Source: Ptychodera flava (Eukaryota > Hemichordata > Enteropneusta > Ptychoderidae). From it: 64,000 nucleotides of DNA. Where the stretch lies: NCBI RefSeq assembly GCF_041260155.1, contig NC_091947.1:36822532-36886531 (forward strand). Direction: 5' to 3'. Of this stretch, positions 50,381-60,336 are shown piece after piece. The position numbers and the translations under genes were made by a program. The stretch's first letter is position 1. Each line of letters starts with the position of its first letter. The notes under the pieces were generated by a model, which was given only the letters and a program-made list of their open reading frames with translations, did not search any database and was not told the origin of the DNA.

Positions 50381-50849
50381 GGCTTTGGAACCACAATTTG
50401 ATGTTTTATAGCCCAATCGTCATCAACCAAAACATCTGGAGGTCTCCATTTACGCATGAGAATACCAGATTTTGTATAATAGGAAACAGAGCTATCTGAA
50501 GTTTTACCTTCATCATCTACCCTGTCAAACAAAGACAAAATATCTGGGTCTTTGTGTTGTTCTGCAATGAGATTTGATCTAGAAAATGTCTGACTTTGGT
50601 CAGCAGAAGTTTTACTGGAAGTTTCAAATCCACGAGGGATAACGGAATGATCCGTGTCAAACACCTGACTGAGAAAGGTGTCATTTAAGTCAACATCTGT
50701 GACATTATTTTTGAGAGTATTTTGATTCTTGGAAGTTTTCTTTGACATGGCTCGAGTAATGGCACATGATGGGAAAAGGCCGGGAATGTCTTCCTCTATT
50801 GGCTCTGGATTTTGATCTAAACTAGGATTATCAGTCACAAGTGGATTAG

Positions 50850-51372
50850 TAATGACCTTGTCCCCAGCAAGGTCGTTTCCAAGAAGAAGGCGAATCCCTT
50901 CGAAAGGCAAAAAAGGCCTAATACCTAAAGTCACAGGTCCAGAAACAAAGTCCGAAGACAAATAGACATTATGGAGAGGAACAGGAATGTAGTCATTGCA
51001 ATCTACCCCCTTAATAAGAACTTTAGAACCTGAAAATGACTTTTCAGAAAACGGCAGGGTATCTGCCAACAAAAGAGACTGGGAAGCCCCGGTATCTCTT
51101 AAAATTTTGACAGGGGTAGCGGAAGAGAAATCACTAGAAAGTGATATAAAACCATTATGAATAAATGGCTCGAAAATACCCATAATGCTATCTTGAGAAG
51201 AATTGACCTTGACCTCATTAATTGGGGATAAGAGGGGTTTAACCTCAGAAAATGTGTTACACACATTATTAGACTCTAATTGTGTTGATGAAGAAATAAA
51301 GCCGGTGGGCTTAGATCCACTTTGACCACTTTGACCTTCACGTTTTCTTTTCAATTTGAAACAATCTGACAT
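50850..51372 (-). CDS. pol: pol: aspartic protease domain
   Basis: The catalytic motif LRDTGASQS (Asp near 51096), followed by the flap region and LLLGNDLAG (the second conserved block), marks a retropepsin-like protease. It lies in one 490-codon frame (51372-49900) continuous with the gag zinc knuckle, so gag and protease were probably one polyprotein. The next 150 residues are an acidic, Ser-rich linker to the integrase. Confidence 0.88.
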
Positions 51373-52590
51373 TAAATGGCCGTCTTTCTTACAATAATTA
51401 CAAGAAAGTGTACCAAACTGTTTGTCAGAAGGAGATTGAGACTTGGGATCTGATGATGTGGGAGTGTTACTTGAATTTTGTGAACTGTTGTCATTTGATT
51501 TTCTACTGTCCTTTGCGAAATTCTTGGATGAAAAGGAGGAGTTAAATTTACCTGCATTGTTTCTGTATGAAAAGGACTGGGATGGTTTGCTGAGAAATGA
51601 AGATTTGTGTGGTCAATGAATAATCATCGGCCAAACGTGCAGCAACCTCTAATGTATCTGCCTTTTGTTCATTGATAAACGTCTTGATGTCACTCCGAAT
51701 GCACCTCTTAAATTCCTCAATCAAAACAAGTTGTCGTAATTTGTCATAATTCTGACTGACCTTTTCAGAAGAACACCAACGATCAAACAGTTGTTCTTTT
51801 GTTCGAGCAAATTCAACGTAAGTTTGATCTTTTACCTTCTCACAATCCCTAAATTTCTGACGGTACGCTTCAGGCACCAACTCATAACCCTTGAGAATTA
51901 ATTCCTTCACAGAATCATAATTTGAAGCCTGCTCTACTGACAACTGAATGTAAATTTCTCTGGCTTTACCCACCAAAGCACTCTGCAAAAGCATAGACCA
52001 GACTCCTTAGGCCAGTTCAGACTCTGAGCAATTTTCTCAAAATGAAGGAAATATTTATCAACATCCTTTTCTTGGAAAGGGGGAACTAACCTGAAATGCT
52101 TAGTGATGTCAAACTTGTCTGAAGGGAAGAATTTTCCTGACTGTCCAAGCTCTAAACGTTTTATTTCTACCTGCAATCGCTGTTCTTCTAATCGCAATTC
52201 TTTTTCTCTCTGTCTTTCTTCCATTTCTAATCTTTCCTGCCTTTCTTTTTCTTCCATTTGCAATTCTTTTTCTTTCATTTGTAATTCTTTTTCTTTCTGT
52301 CTTTCTTCCATTGCTAACTTTTCACGTGCCAAATCTGCCTGTATTTCTAACTCTAATTTTCTGAGTTCAAAGGAAGACTCAGGTTCATAATCTTTTAGGG
52401 CAGACTCCCCAAAATGGCCTGAATCAACTAAATGTTTTGCAATCTTGAACTGTATCTCTCGCTTGCGCATAGATCTTTTGACATCTACTTTAAGGAAATT
52501 TGCCAGTGCTATGAGGTTGTCTTTTCTGAGGGAATTAAATGTGTCCTGATCAAGGTCCTCCATAAATTCGTCTGGCTTGAATTCCGCCAT
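51360..52590 (-). pseudogene. gag: gag: coiled coil, SCAN-like capsid, zinc knuckle (frameshifted)
   Basis: It starts at the ATG at 52590 (MAEFKPDEFMEDL). A first frame holds an N-terminal helical region and a long Glu/Lys/Met coiled coil (about aa 85-150). Near 52010 the frame shifts into 51994-51548, which carries a capsid segment with EAYRQKFRDC, FARTKEQLFDRW and LIEEFKRCIR. This is the pattern shared with vertebrate SCAN domains, thought to derive from Gmr1-like gags. A second shift near 51610 leads to the zinc knuckle CNYCKKDGHLMSDC (CX2CX4HX4C) at about 51405-51364, which is in frame with the protease. Gag builds the particle and packages RNA. Confidence 0.88.
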
Positions 52591-52669
52591 GATTGAATTT
52601 CGCTGAGTTCACAGTATATAGTAGTTTTGAAAAGCTGTCAAATGTTGTCAAACGGCTCAAAATATTCGT

Positions 52670-52687
52670 ATCCCGGACAAGCCCCAA
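52670..52687 (-). promoter_or_regulatory. Primer binding site, tRNA-Pro type
   Basis: On the minus strand, two bases after the 5' LTR, it reads TTGGGGCTTGTCCGGGAT. This matches 16 of 18 bases of the classical proline-tRNA primer site. Confidence 0.85.
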
Positions 52688-52689
52688 TT

Positions 52690-53263
52690 TGTTACGTGCA
52701 GAGAAAACGAACAAAAGGGTGAACTCAGCAGTTTTCCGTTTAAACACAAATTTATTACGAAAACAAAACTAATTGCTAAGTTAGGGACAGAGTACAAGCT
52801 TTAAAAGTGTACAGACTACTTATCTCAGCTGGGACGGCAAAGCTCCAGTCTCAGAGTTGTAACAGTCAGTCGGATGAATGAACAGTCCTTTGGCTTGCAG
52901 GCTTGAAGCTGCACAAAGTCCACAGTATAAATCCAGCGTTGACAGTGAAGGTCTTGAAAAGTCTTGAGAATGACTACTGCTGGAGTTTAGTAACACACAA
53001 GAGACACGATCCCAAAAGTCTGACTGGAAGCTGAGCACGTCCCTTTTATAAAGGCATATAAGAACAATCTAGAATTTTATTGACATGCTAATTACTGTTC
53101 TAAAATTATCTCCCTTACACAACTAATCAACTTTCCAGAACATTCCAAACATGACTAATTGAATTCAAGGTTGTGAGGTCATTGAGGGTAGTGACCTTGA
53201 GAATGTTCTAGACTAATTGAACTCAGGTCATGATGAGTGTGGGGGGAAATGACCTACATAACA
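52690..53263 (-). repeat. 5' LTR of the Gmr1-like element
   Basis: Ends are TGTTA...TAACA. On the minus strand a TATA box (TATAAAAG, plus-strand 'cttttataaa' 53043-53052) can drive transcription. The stretch also holds a shadow frame of 72 aa that is identical in the other LTR. Confidence 0.95.
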
Positions 53264-53267
53264 CTAT

Positions 53268-54957
53268 AGCTAATCATTTGAGATATGATTTTGTCAGAAA
53301 ACAGCTGGCAAAATAGTCCAGCGACAATGTGGAAACACAGTCCCTCCACCAATCGGTCGGGAAACGCTATTGTCAAAATGTGCGAACGAGGGGATCAGCT
53401 GGTAGGATGCGCGTTGCGCTGGCGTTCGCTGTTGATGACGTCACACCAGCTGTAGCGTCCCCTCAAAGAGTGGGTACGGTGGTGTCGTCTTTGACGAAGA
53501 AACTAGCCTGAATCGGCCGTAAAGTATACAGCTACTTTGAAACGTCAGTTTATTCTCAATAAGCAATATTTCTTGATAAGGAAAGTGGGTGATCTTTTTA
53601 TTCCTAATCGATTTTCAGCGCTAAATCGGCGTTTGATTACGCTATCGCGTTTTAGGTCATTTTCATTGAATTGCGTCTTTCATAATGTGTCAGGAGAACA
53701 TGAATTTTTGTTCGCTCTACACTGCAAAAGTATGACGGTCTGTTTCATTCTGATGTCTGTTCTTGTGATTAAGTATACGTAAAATTAAACTGACGAACCC
53801 AGTTTTTGAACATGTTGATAAAGGTTTATAATGAGACGCAAACTGATAGTTTATTGTGTAATGCTTTGCTCCGCAATTTAGAAAATGGCGTCCACTGACG
53901 ATCTGTATTCTCGTTGTGTGAAGAGTCGAAATATTCATGGTGTTTCGTTTTGATGACTGGTCAAATAGGTTCAATTGGGATCTATTTATCTGATTGAAAG
54001 CAATTTCAACTTATTTTAGCGATTCAATAACTGCAAATCAAAGTATAAAGGAAGGATAGAAAAGCAGATGACCCAAATTCGGCCGAACGCCATTTTGTTT
54101 TTGCGACCCTCGCAGAGTCGATTTTCGATTCTTCGAAATCTTTTCTGATCGCTGTGCCTTGCGTACTACATGGTATTTTAAGGTAGATTTTCTGGATTTG
54201 GTACTTGTAACACTATTTAAAATAAACTGACGACGCAATTGTGATCAAACGTATCCATTGGCGGGAATTTTACGTGAAAAATATTGTTGTGATTCAAACC
54301 CCATTGCGATTTATCTGGCGTGTCATGAAGCCCTATCGAGCCATGTGCTTGATGTGTCACACAGATCTCCCGGTAGCTGTAAAACAATGCCGCTACGAAT
54401 AGGAAAATTTACATTTAAGAAAGGTCATATTTGTTTCGATGTCCTATGTCCTCGAAAACCGCTGGCTCCATGCACTTATGCACTCGTTTCACGGACGGGG
54501 CATGTGAACTTCGTTTTAATTTAAACTTAAAGTTATACAATCGGAACACTTTAGACCTCTTCACTCTGTTCCTCTGAAATGGTGTTGAAATCGATGTCTT
54601 GTCATCAAGAGAAATGAAATCATGGTCGTAATGATTACATTGGTGTTGACTGCAAGTGTAGTCCAGTCAAACGCAACCAGCACGTGTAAATACGAACACA
54701 GCCTATGTACGCATGCGAATTGTCCTTTAGTTCATTGCATGTTAGGTAAAATGGTGTCATCATTTATGATAATGTTAGACCAAGTTGCGATAATCTCTTT
54801 ACGCGAATAAACAGTGTAACTAATGGAAGCGCAACGCGCATCAGGACAATAGAAATACATCACCCCAACATCACTACGCTTGATTTTTATTGAAATTAAA
54901 GCGAATGTTGATTATGCTCGTGATTTTATTTATTACAATTTACAAAAAAAAAAAATG
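53268..54957. other. Interior of the hAT-like element, no clear gene
   Basis: CpG-richer than the surroundings at 53300-53520 and 54240-54720. Frames of 60-88 aa occur on both strands, but none shows hAT transposase features that I can recognise. It may be decayed transposase or filler of a non-autonomous element. Confidence 0.4.
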
Positions 54958-55088
54958 GGGGAAAGGATCGGACCACCAGACCAAGTTGCAGGACCACTGA
55001 ATTGTTTTTGCTACTGGTCCGGGGACCACTGGATTCAAAATGGATTTGCTCACCCCTGATGACGCCAACTTTACGCTGGTGTTCCAGG

Positions 55089-55861
55089 CACACATCCGAT
55101 ATCCGGAAAGAGTTCAAAGGTTAGTTTCCAGCATCGTCGTAAACCACGCGCCTCTTTACGGCAACAGCAGGCTCGCGACAATGGTTTCCAGTCGAAGTGT
55201 ACCGGAGGGTCACTGCACAGACTGTGCTCACTGAGCCCTCGTCCATACAGGGCCGTATTTTTTGAATAACCCTATAGTATCTGGCCCATATTCTCGAAGT
55301 TATAATAACTGGGAAAAAACCTTACCAAGCATATAGAGTAAACTTCAACTGCCAACCCTTAACTGGTCAGACCAACAGCTCGACTCTCTTAACAATATGA
55401 CAGCATATAATCAACATGCGACATTTCTCTTGCAAGTTGCACATGTTCGGCGATTCGTTCACCTGAAAAAAAGTTATAACATTATTCCTTACTATTTATT
55501 CCAAATATTCTATTTCATCAGAACAATCAGTGTATAAGGTGTCGGACCATCACCTTTCAGGTCTGCTTGATAAAAGTTCAAAGTATTATATCACAGTAGG
55601 CTAAAATGAGTCGAAGACTAGGCCTATAGGTAGTATTTTCCAATAATGTAACTACCCTGTAATAGTCTGTGGTGATCAAAAGAGAATTTTTCAATGTATG
55701 GCTTTGAAAACACTTACACGTAGTTTGGTATTGTCTACCATGTGCGCACTTCATGATAACGCTAAACCAGTCTCTGTTTCAGGCGATATTGGATAAAGCT
55801 GTTGACAGTGACTCTTCAACTTCAGTGACAGCGCCACCATACGCTTAAAAATTCCGTTTGC
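55089..55861. other. Stretch with a CG-rich start, no gene assigned
   Basis: 55090-55235 is CG-rich with an open plus frame ending at 55234, but it starts inside the hAT-like terminus and has no family match. The rest is AT-rich and empty. Confidence 0.4.
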
Positions 55862-56015
55862 ATTTCGTCACAGTCGCTCGAGAGTTATTCAGCTCTGGGA
55901 CTAGTCGCCCCATAGACGAGTATACAGAAGCGAGAAATACCTCTCGCTTCTGTATACTCGTCTATGGGGCGACTAGTCCCAGAGCTGAATAACTCTCGAG
56001 CGACTGTGATTTCGT
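55862..56015. mobile_element. Perfect palindrome MITE: 66-bp arms, 7-bp flanking repeats
   Basis: 55869-55934 and 55943-56008 are exact reverse complements over 66 bases (outer end CACAGTCGCTCGAGAG), with an 8-base spacer. ATTTCGT flanks directly on both sides (55862-55868 and 56009-56015), a 7-bp target duplication. The element is 140 bp, noncoding and apparently young. 7-8-bp duplications fit hAT- or P-type transposons; the superfamily is not determined. Confidence 0.92.
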
Positions 56016-56235
56016 CCATGTACCGACCTCCTTTAATTGTTTCCTAATCATGCAATTCATTTTAATAACAAGCTGCTTTGAACCTCTGCTCGAAAAGCAT
56101 GAAACAGTCAAAGATCGGGATTAACTGAGATGCTAAAGAAGATTGTAAGGTATTTCTGTCTTTTGTTTTCCTTCGCAATCGTTATATAAATGTATTGCGA
56201 GATTTGGTTGGAATAAGGTACCGTTCAGTTTTTAC

Positions 56236-56345
56236 GGCCGGGGGGGGCGGCAAAATCCAGGGGGGTCATCATAATTTGGAATCCACGAAGGGGGGGTCAT
56301 CACTTTTTCACTGGTAGGAAAGGGGGGGTCACCACATTTTGAAAA
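56236..56345. repeat. G-rich triplicate 'ggggggtcatca' repeat
   Basis: Three blocks of 6-8 G are each followed by 'tcatcat', 'tcatcac' or 'tcaccac' (around 56258, 56290 and 56325), after a run 'ccggggggggcggc'. Potential G-quadruplex sequence. Confidence 0.75.
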
Positions 56346-56406
56346 ACATAATACCTACAATAAAGTTCACTTTATGCCATGGCCATGATCGACCCTCTTT
56401 ACCGGC

Positions 56407-56425
56407 GGGCCGCCTTCGGCGGCCC
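56407..56425. repeat. GC-rich perfect hairpin
   Basis: GGGCCGCCTTCGGCGGCCC is an 8-bp GC stem with a TTC loop, isolated in AT-rich DNA. It may be the residue of an inverted-repeat element. Confidence 0.8.
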
Positions 56426-56983
56426 ACTACAATAAATATATACTTTATGTATTACCCATGACCCTATAGATAGATTTGTGTTTGTGATGAGTAGCTATAC
56501 TTACTGTCAAAATGTATACGGAAGATAAGGGAATGAGAGCAAATACAGAGTTGGGTGTATACTATTTCAGTTATACACGATATTGTTGTTTATGGGCTTG
56601 GGCCTTATCATGTGGCTTGTCTGATTTGTCACATTAAATCTTGCCTGGTTTTACAGACCTAGGTGGGTTTCTTATAGTTTAGACTTGTGGATGTGTTTTA
56701 ATTAGTGTCAATTTAAAGTACATACTATCTAATCTATGATTTGAGGCAGATTGGCGTTCATCTATGCAAAATATATCAATGAGCATTGTTTATCTAGATT
56801 TGATGATAATGACTCATTATGAATGGTGAGTATTCATTTGCCTCAAATCCTACACTGCAGATACATAGGTAAAGAGAAAATATGACATTTCTTCATCTAA
56901 CAGTTTAGGGTTAACATGAAAATTAAATGTAAGAGCAAAAATGGTACATGGCTAACATAACTTCATTTTATTTCATTTCATAG

Positions 56984-57063
56984 AAAAGGCCCCGTTCAGC
57001 AATATTGAACATCAGTTGGATGTCTGGCACAAATCAACCAAGATAAATGCCAAGTTATCAGAG
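56984..57063 (+). CDS. Transposase-like exon a (HQLDVWH block)
   Basis: The acceptor is 'atttcatttcatag|aa' and the donor gag|gtaata. It encodes APFSNIEHQLDVWHKSTK and ends KLSE. It starts in the middle of a codon, so at least one upstream exon is required. Confidence 0.75.
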
Positions 57064-57084
57064 GTAATAAAAAAATCACTATGG

Positions 57085-57165
57085 TATTTGTGGGGTTTGA
57101 ACCCAGGCGTACCATGCCATTCATGTAGTATTTAAGTGCATCCTTACCATCCAGCTGAGGTAAAG
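57085..57165 (-). repeat. tRNA-like (SINE-type) sequence with A and B boxes
   Basis: The minus strand has an A-box-like 'ctcagctggatggtaaggat' (57159-57140) and, 36 bases on, the B box GGGTTCAAACCC (57104-57093). The acceptor stem does not pair convincingly, so this is probably a tRNA-derived SINE or relic, not a working tRNA. It lies just inside the first intron of the transposase-like gene. Confidence 0.5.
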
Positions 57166-57793
57166 TTACAGAAAATAAAATAGAATAGTTTAAAACTTCT
57201 TGTAAATGTATAAGAATAATGATATGACAGACATTTGATGCGCTCGTGTTACATTTCTGTAAATATACCACAGTTCTAAATAAAACAGATGAGAAAATTT
57301 CTACTTGAGGTAGTTCCTATGTTTGTTTATTGGATGTGTCTGTTTCTTCGTCCCACAATAGTTAAAGTTTATATATTCTTTACTGGGACTATTATTGAGA
57401 ATATTTTGGTTGTTTTTGTTTCTGTTAAAAATCATATATATTGTTCTGTCTTATATATGCTCAATACAACTCAACTCTTATCTCAAAAAGGCCATACATA
57501 TTGTATCTACTCCATGATAATATATGGTGCATACCAAAAATTAGATTATTGAAGTAATCATGCAGTGTTTCCATGTACAAGTTGGCAATTTTAGATACAT
57601 TCCAAAAATTAAATGATGTAAGTAACTGTGCATTGTGTCCCCATTATACCAGGTCTGAGCTGGTGTGACAACTGGGGATTTTACCAGATTCAATGAACAA
57701 AAAACAGGCATAAAGAATTAAAAGAATTAAAAGAAACTTGAATACTCAAAATAATGATAATTTTGTCTCTAATCTATTTATCAATATGTCTAG

Positions 57794-57902
57794 GCTGCTA
57801 ATATGAGAGGGAATCATGATTTGTGGGAAATGGAAGTCAGCTGTCAGGAACCACTTTTGGTATAGCTCCCGAACCTGTGGTGGTGATATTGATGTCCTGA
57901 AG
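57794..57902 (+). CDS. Transposase-like exon b (frameshifted)
   Basis: The acceptor follows a pyrimidine-rich run ('tatgtctag|gct') and the donor is aag|gtaatc. The first part reads AANMRGNHDLW in the incoming frame; the second reads RNHFWYSSRTCGGDIDVLK one base later. Confidence 0.72.
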
Positions 57903-57961
57903 GTAATCTAATTTATCTTATTCACATGTGCCTTTAAAACAATGAAAAACATGACATTTTT

Positions 57962-57990
57962 AACTCTCATTTGGTATACCAAAGAGAGTT
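57962..57990. repeat. Near-palindromic MITE end-like motif
   Basis: A near-perfect palindrome is centred on 'ttggtatacc' with 'actctc' and 'gagagt' outside. Similar wording at 59538-59566 ('ctcacatttggtatactaat') precedes the same kind of (GTAT)n tract 50-80 bases on. It looks like the start of a dispersed repeat family. Confidence 0.6.
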
Positions 57991-58038
57991 TATTGTATAA
58001 GGTGAATCAGTTCATTTGCATATCATTTACATGTCGTC

Positions 58039-58100
58039 TGTGTGTATGTATGTATGTATATATACCCCGTACGTACATATGTATTTATGTATATCTGTCT
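58039..58100. repeat. (GTAT)n microsatellite
   Basis: 'tgtatgtatgtatgtatata' and derivatives, ending with 'tctgtctgtttgtcc'. A related tract lies at 59593-59640. Confidence 0.8.
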
Positions 58101-58403
58101 GTTTGTCCATCCAGATCAAAACTACTAAACTGTAGCAACTACCATCTTAGTATTTGGTATATAGGTGCACCCAGGGGTGGAAATGTGAATTTGTTCAAAT
58201 GGAAAAGTCAGTGTCAAAAGTATTCAAATAAAGGGAAAAAGGAAAAATCCTGGAGACTGCTAAAACTCAGTAACCATTGGTCATATTTGATTGAAACCTG
58301 GTATATAGGTTCCTTTAGGTATTCAAATTGAATTTGTACAACTGCGGATGAAATTTGCATATTTGTATTTTTTGGGTAATATTATGTAGTATATACGGCT
58401 AGT

Positions 58404-58495
58404 TTTCAATCGGGTTCCAACCCACAACATACATGTACGTCATCAGTCGCCTAGCGTAGAGACCACAGAGAGAACCGCTCGGCTAAATCTCCACT
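58404..58495 (-). repeat. tRNA-like (Leu/Ser class) SINE head
   Basis: The minus strand reads 'agatttagccgagcggttct' (A box, 58490-58471) and the B box 'gggttggaacccg' (58423-58411), with 47 bases between, longer than in a standard tRNA and like class II tRNAs. TAGCCGAGCGG is typical of Leu/Ser tRNA D-arms. Acceptor pairing is poor; a tRNA-derived SINE is more likely than a gene. Confidence 0.55.
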
Positions 58496-58906
58496 CCCAA
58501 AAAAGAGTGGTTCATTAGCCGGCTAAGTTGTTACATTTTTCTGACTGAGACAGCTCCACACGTTGTAGAGTTCGTGAAGCACTCACGCACGCATGCTCAC
58601 TATCAATTTTTTGTAATTTTTGGTCAAAAAAATGTATTTCTCAAAAACTACCCATTTGATAGCTTAGATGTTTGGTATACACGTTCCTATGGGTTATCTT
58701 AATATGAAAAATTAAAATTAGTGTGGAACTATCTATATTCCTTTTTGTAATTTTCAAATATCAGAACTTGAACTGTTGATGAACCAGCTCCGACTAGTGT
58801 AATTTGTAACTATGTTAGACCAGTATATAATATTTTTCAATACTTTATGTCGCCCATTTGAGTGGAGTGTCTTTTAAATTGAAAGTGTTTGTTATCGTTC
58901 ACACAG

Positions 58907-59094
58907 AATAAATGGACAAGTATCCTGCATCATGTGACAGGCACCCATGAGTGGTTTGGAGGTGCATGTGATCATGGTCCAATCAATGAAGTTACTAAAT
59001 ATCTGGAACCTGATTCACCACCTATGGAAGCCCTCCGGGATATTATAATGGATAGAAACCTGTTGAGGTCATTTGCTTACTACACGAAATTCAG
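58907..59094 (+). CDS. Transposase-like exon c (W-H-H and C-x-H-G block)
   Basis: The acceptor is 'cgttcacacag|aat' and the donor ag|gtaatg. It encodes NKWTSILHHVTGTHEWFG, CDHGPI and the helical RDIIMDRNLLRSFAYYTKF. Confidence 0.8.
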
Positions 59095-60336
59095 GTAATG
59101 CATGTACTGCCATTTAAATTGCACTGATTCACTCATGTTAGAGGTGTATTCTTATTACCCTCGTACTCACTGAGGACAGGAGCAATGGTACACCTCCAAC
59201 TGACATGCAAATACCCCAGTTTTGATAGCTTACACCATGTAGCTGTTGGATTCAATTTAACATACTGAAGTACTTTGTCTGACATATTTTAAATCAACAT
59301 GAATTTGACCAAATATGCTCTAAATACACCAGTGTAATCATTCTTGTGTCACATGCTTTAAATACTCAAATCCCTTTGTTGTAGTTGTCGTATATTTTTT
59401 CATCTTTCTGATTTGAAATCACAAGCAGTTTTTGTAAAAAATATTCCAGAAGTCAGAGAATTTAAAGTTTTTAAACATCGGCGAGAAGCATATTGCCATT
59501 ACAAGTGAGCATACACAAGTGCCTCAACACTATTTTAGCTCACATTTGGTATACTAATGTGAGGTAATCGTATTAGCTGAAGTTGATGGCATCTGTATGT
59601 ATGTGTATATGTATATATGTACATACGTATAGTATGTATGTCAACATAAAAAACTTGCGTCTGTAACCTTAAATGACCTATACCAACCAAAGATATGTTG
59701 TGAGACAGTGATTTAATTTTGTCCTATGGGTATCAATTAGTAGTGAACTTTGATCCATAAGACAAAGCGTAGGTTAATTTTTTCATTGCGGACCAATTTT
59801 TGCAACTATTCCATGTAAGACACACAAGAACTGATAAGAAATTTTATCAAGGATAATTCCAGATATCATAATCACATCCCCCCCCCAAAGTGGAAGGCAT
59901 TTCCCTATCTATAACTATAGTGTAGCTTGTGTGCTGTTTAGATTCAAATGACAGCACTGATATCATTTTCAAAATCCCAAAGATTGTAAATAGCTCACTT
60001 ACATTACATTTCATGCTATCTGGCCATTGTACCTTTTATTTAAACACAGTCAATACTAAGGGGTGGAAAATTTGATATAAGGGAGGGGGAGAACATTGAT
60101 GAGGTAGCATTAATGTTTTTTAACTGATCATCTTGTTCATTTTTTTCCCCACTCTCCCACCTTTTCTTAATGTCAAACGTTCTCTGGTTTATTTTCTTTA
60201 TTGACATTTGCTAATGTATGTAAGATATGCTTGTCCCAATGCTATAGCAGTCTATATGCATGTTTCTAAAGTTGACCTCCAACACTTAAGTTGCAGACCT
60301 TATTTCCTTCTGTCATTTTTGTTATTTTGGCACAAC

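Larger units (their letters stand above)
47050..53263 (-). mobile_element. Ty3/gypsy LTR retrotransposon, Gmr1-type domain order
   Basis: A 6214-bp element reading on the minus strand, with 573/574-bp LTRs, a 4-bp CTAT target duplication (47046-47049 and 53264-53267), a proline-tRNA-type primer site and a polypurine tract. The coding order is gag (SCAN-like capsid, zinc knuckle), aspartic protease, integrase (HHCC, DDE, GPY/F-like tail), then reverse transcriptase and RNase H. Integrase before RT is the Ty1/copia order, known within Ty3/gypsy only for the Gmr1 group of animals. The LTRs differ by only three single-base indels by eye, yet the coding region has about six frameshifts. Confidence 0.93.
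46624..55058. mobile_element. hAT-like element (B), interrupted by an LTR retrotransposon
   Basis: The termini CAGGGGTGAGCAAATCCA (46624-46641) and its exact complement (55041-55058) resemble hAT ends. Both subterminal regions are packed with GGTCC/GGACC motifs (46642-46720 and 54968-55032), as in hAT transposase-binding regions. ATGAC directly flanks both sides (46619-46623 and 55059-55063), a 5-bp duplication that exactly restores element A; typical hAT duplications are 8 bp. Without the LTR element it is about 2.2 kb. I find no convincing transposase in it, so it is probably non-autonomous. Confidence 0.65.
45831..55088. mobile_element. Outer TIR element (A), split by nested insertions
   Basis: The left end 45841-45860 (AGCGTAAAGTTGGCGTCATC) is the exact reverse complement of 55058-55077. 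When the insertion between 46624 and 55058 is removed, the inner continuation also matches: 'ctcatcctcatcctcagcct' on the left against the complement of 46588-46618 on the right. Element A is thus about 820 bp (45831-46623 plus 55064-55088) and is cut close to its right end. Ends are approximate. It is rich in GAGGATGA triplets and 'gacgctga' repeats, and lies about 160 bases upstream of the phosphoesterase start codon. Confidence 0.7.

Noticed and set aside
55040..55234. 64-aa plus frame beginning in the hAT-like right terminus
   Set aside because: It spans two transposon ends; only the last 140 bases are outside, with no family match.
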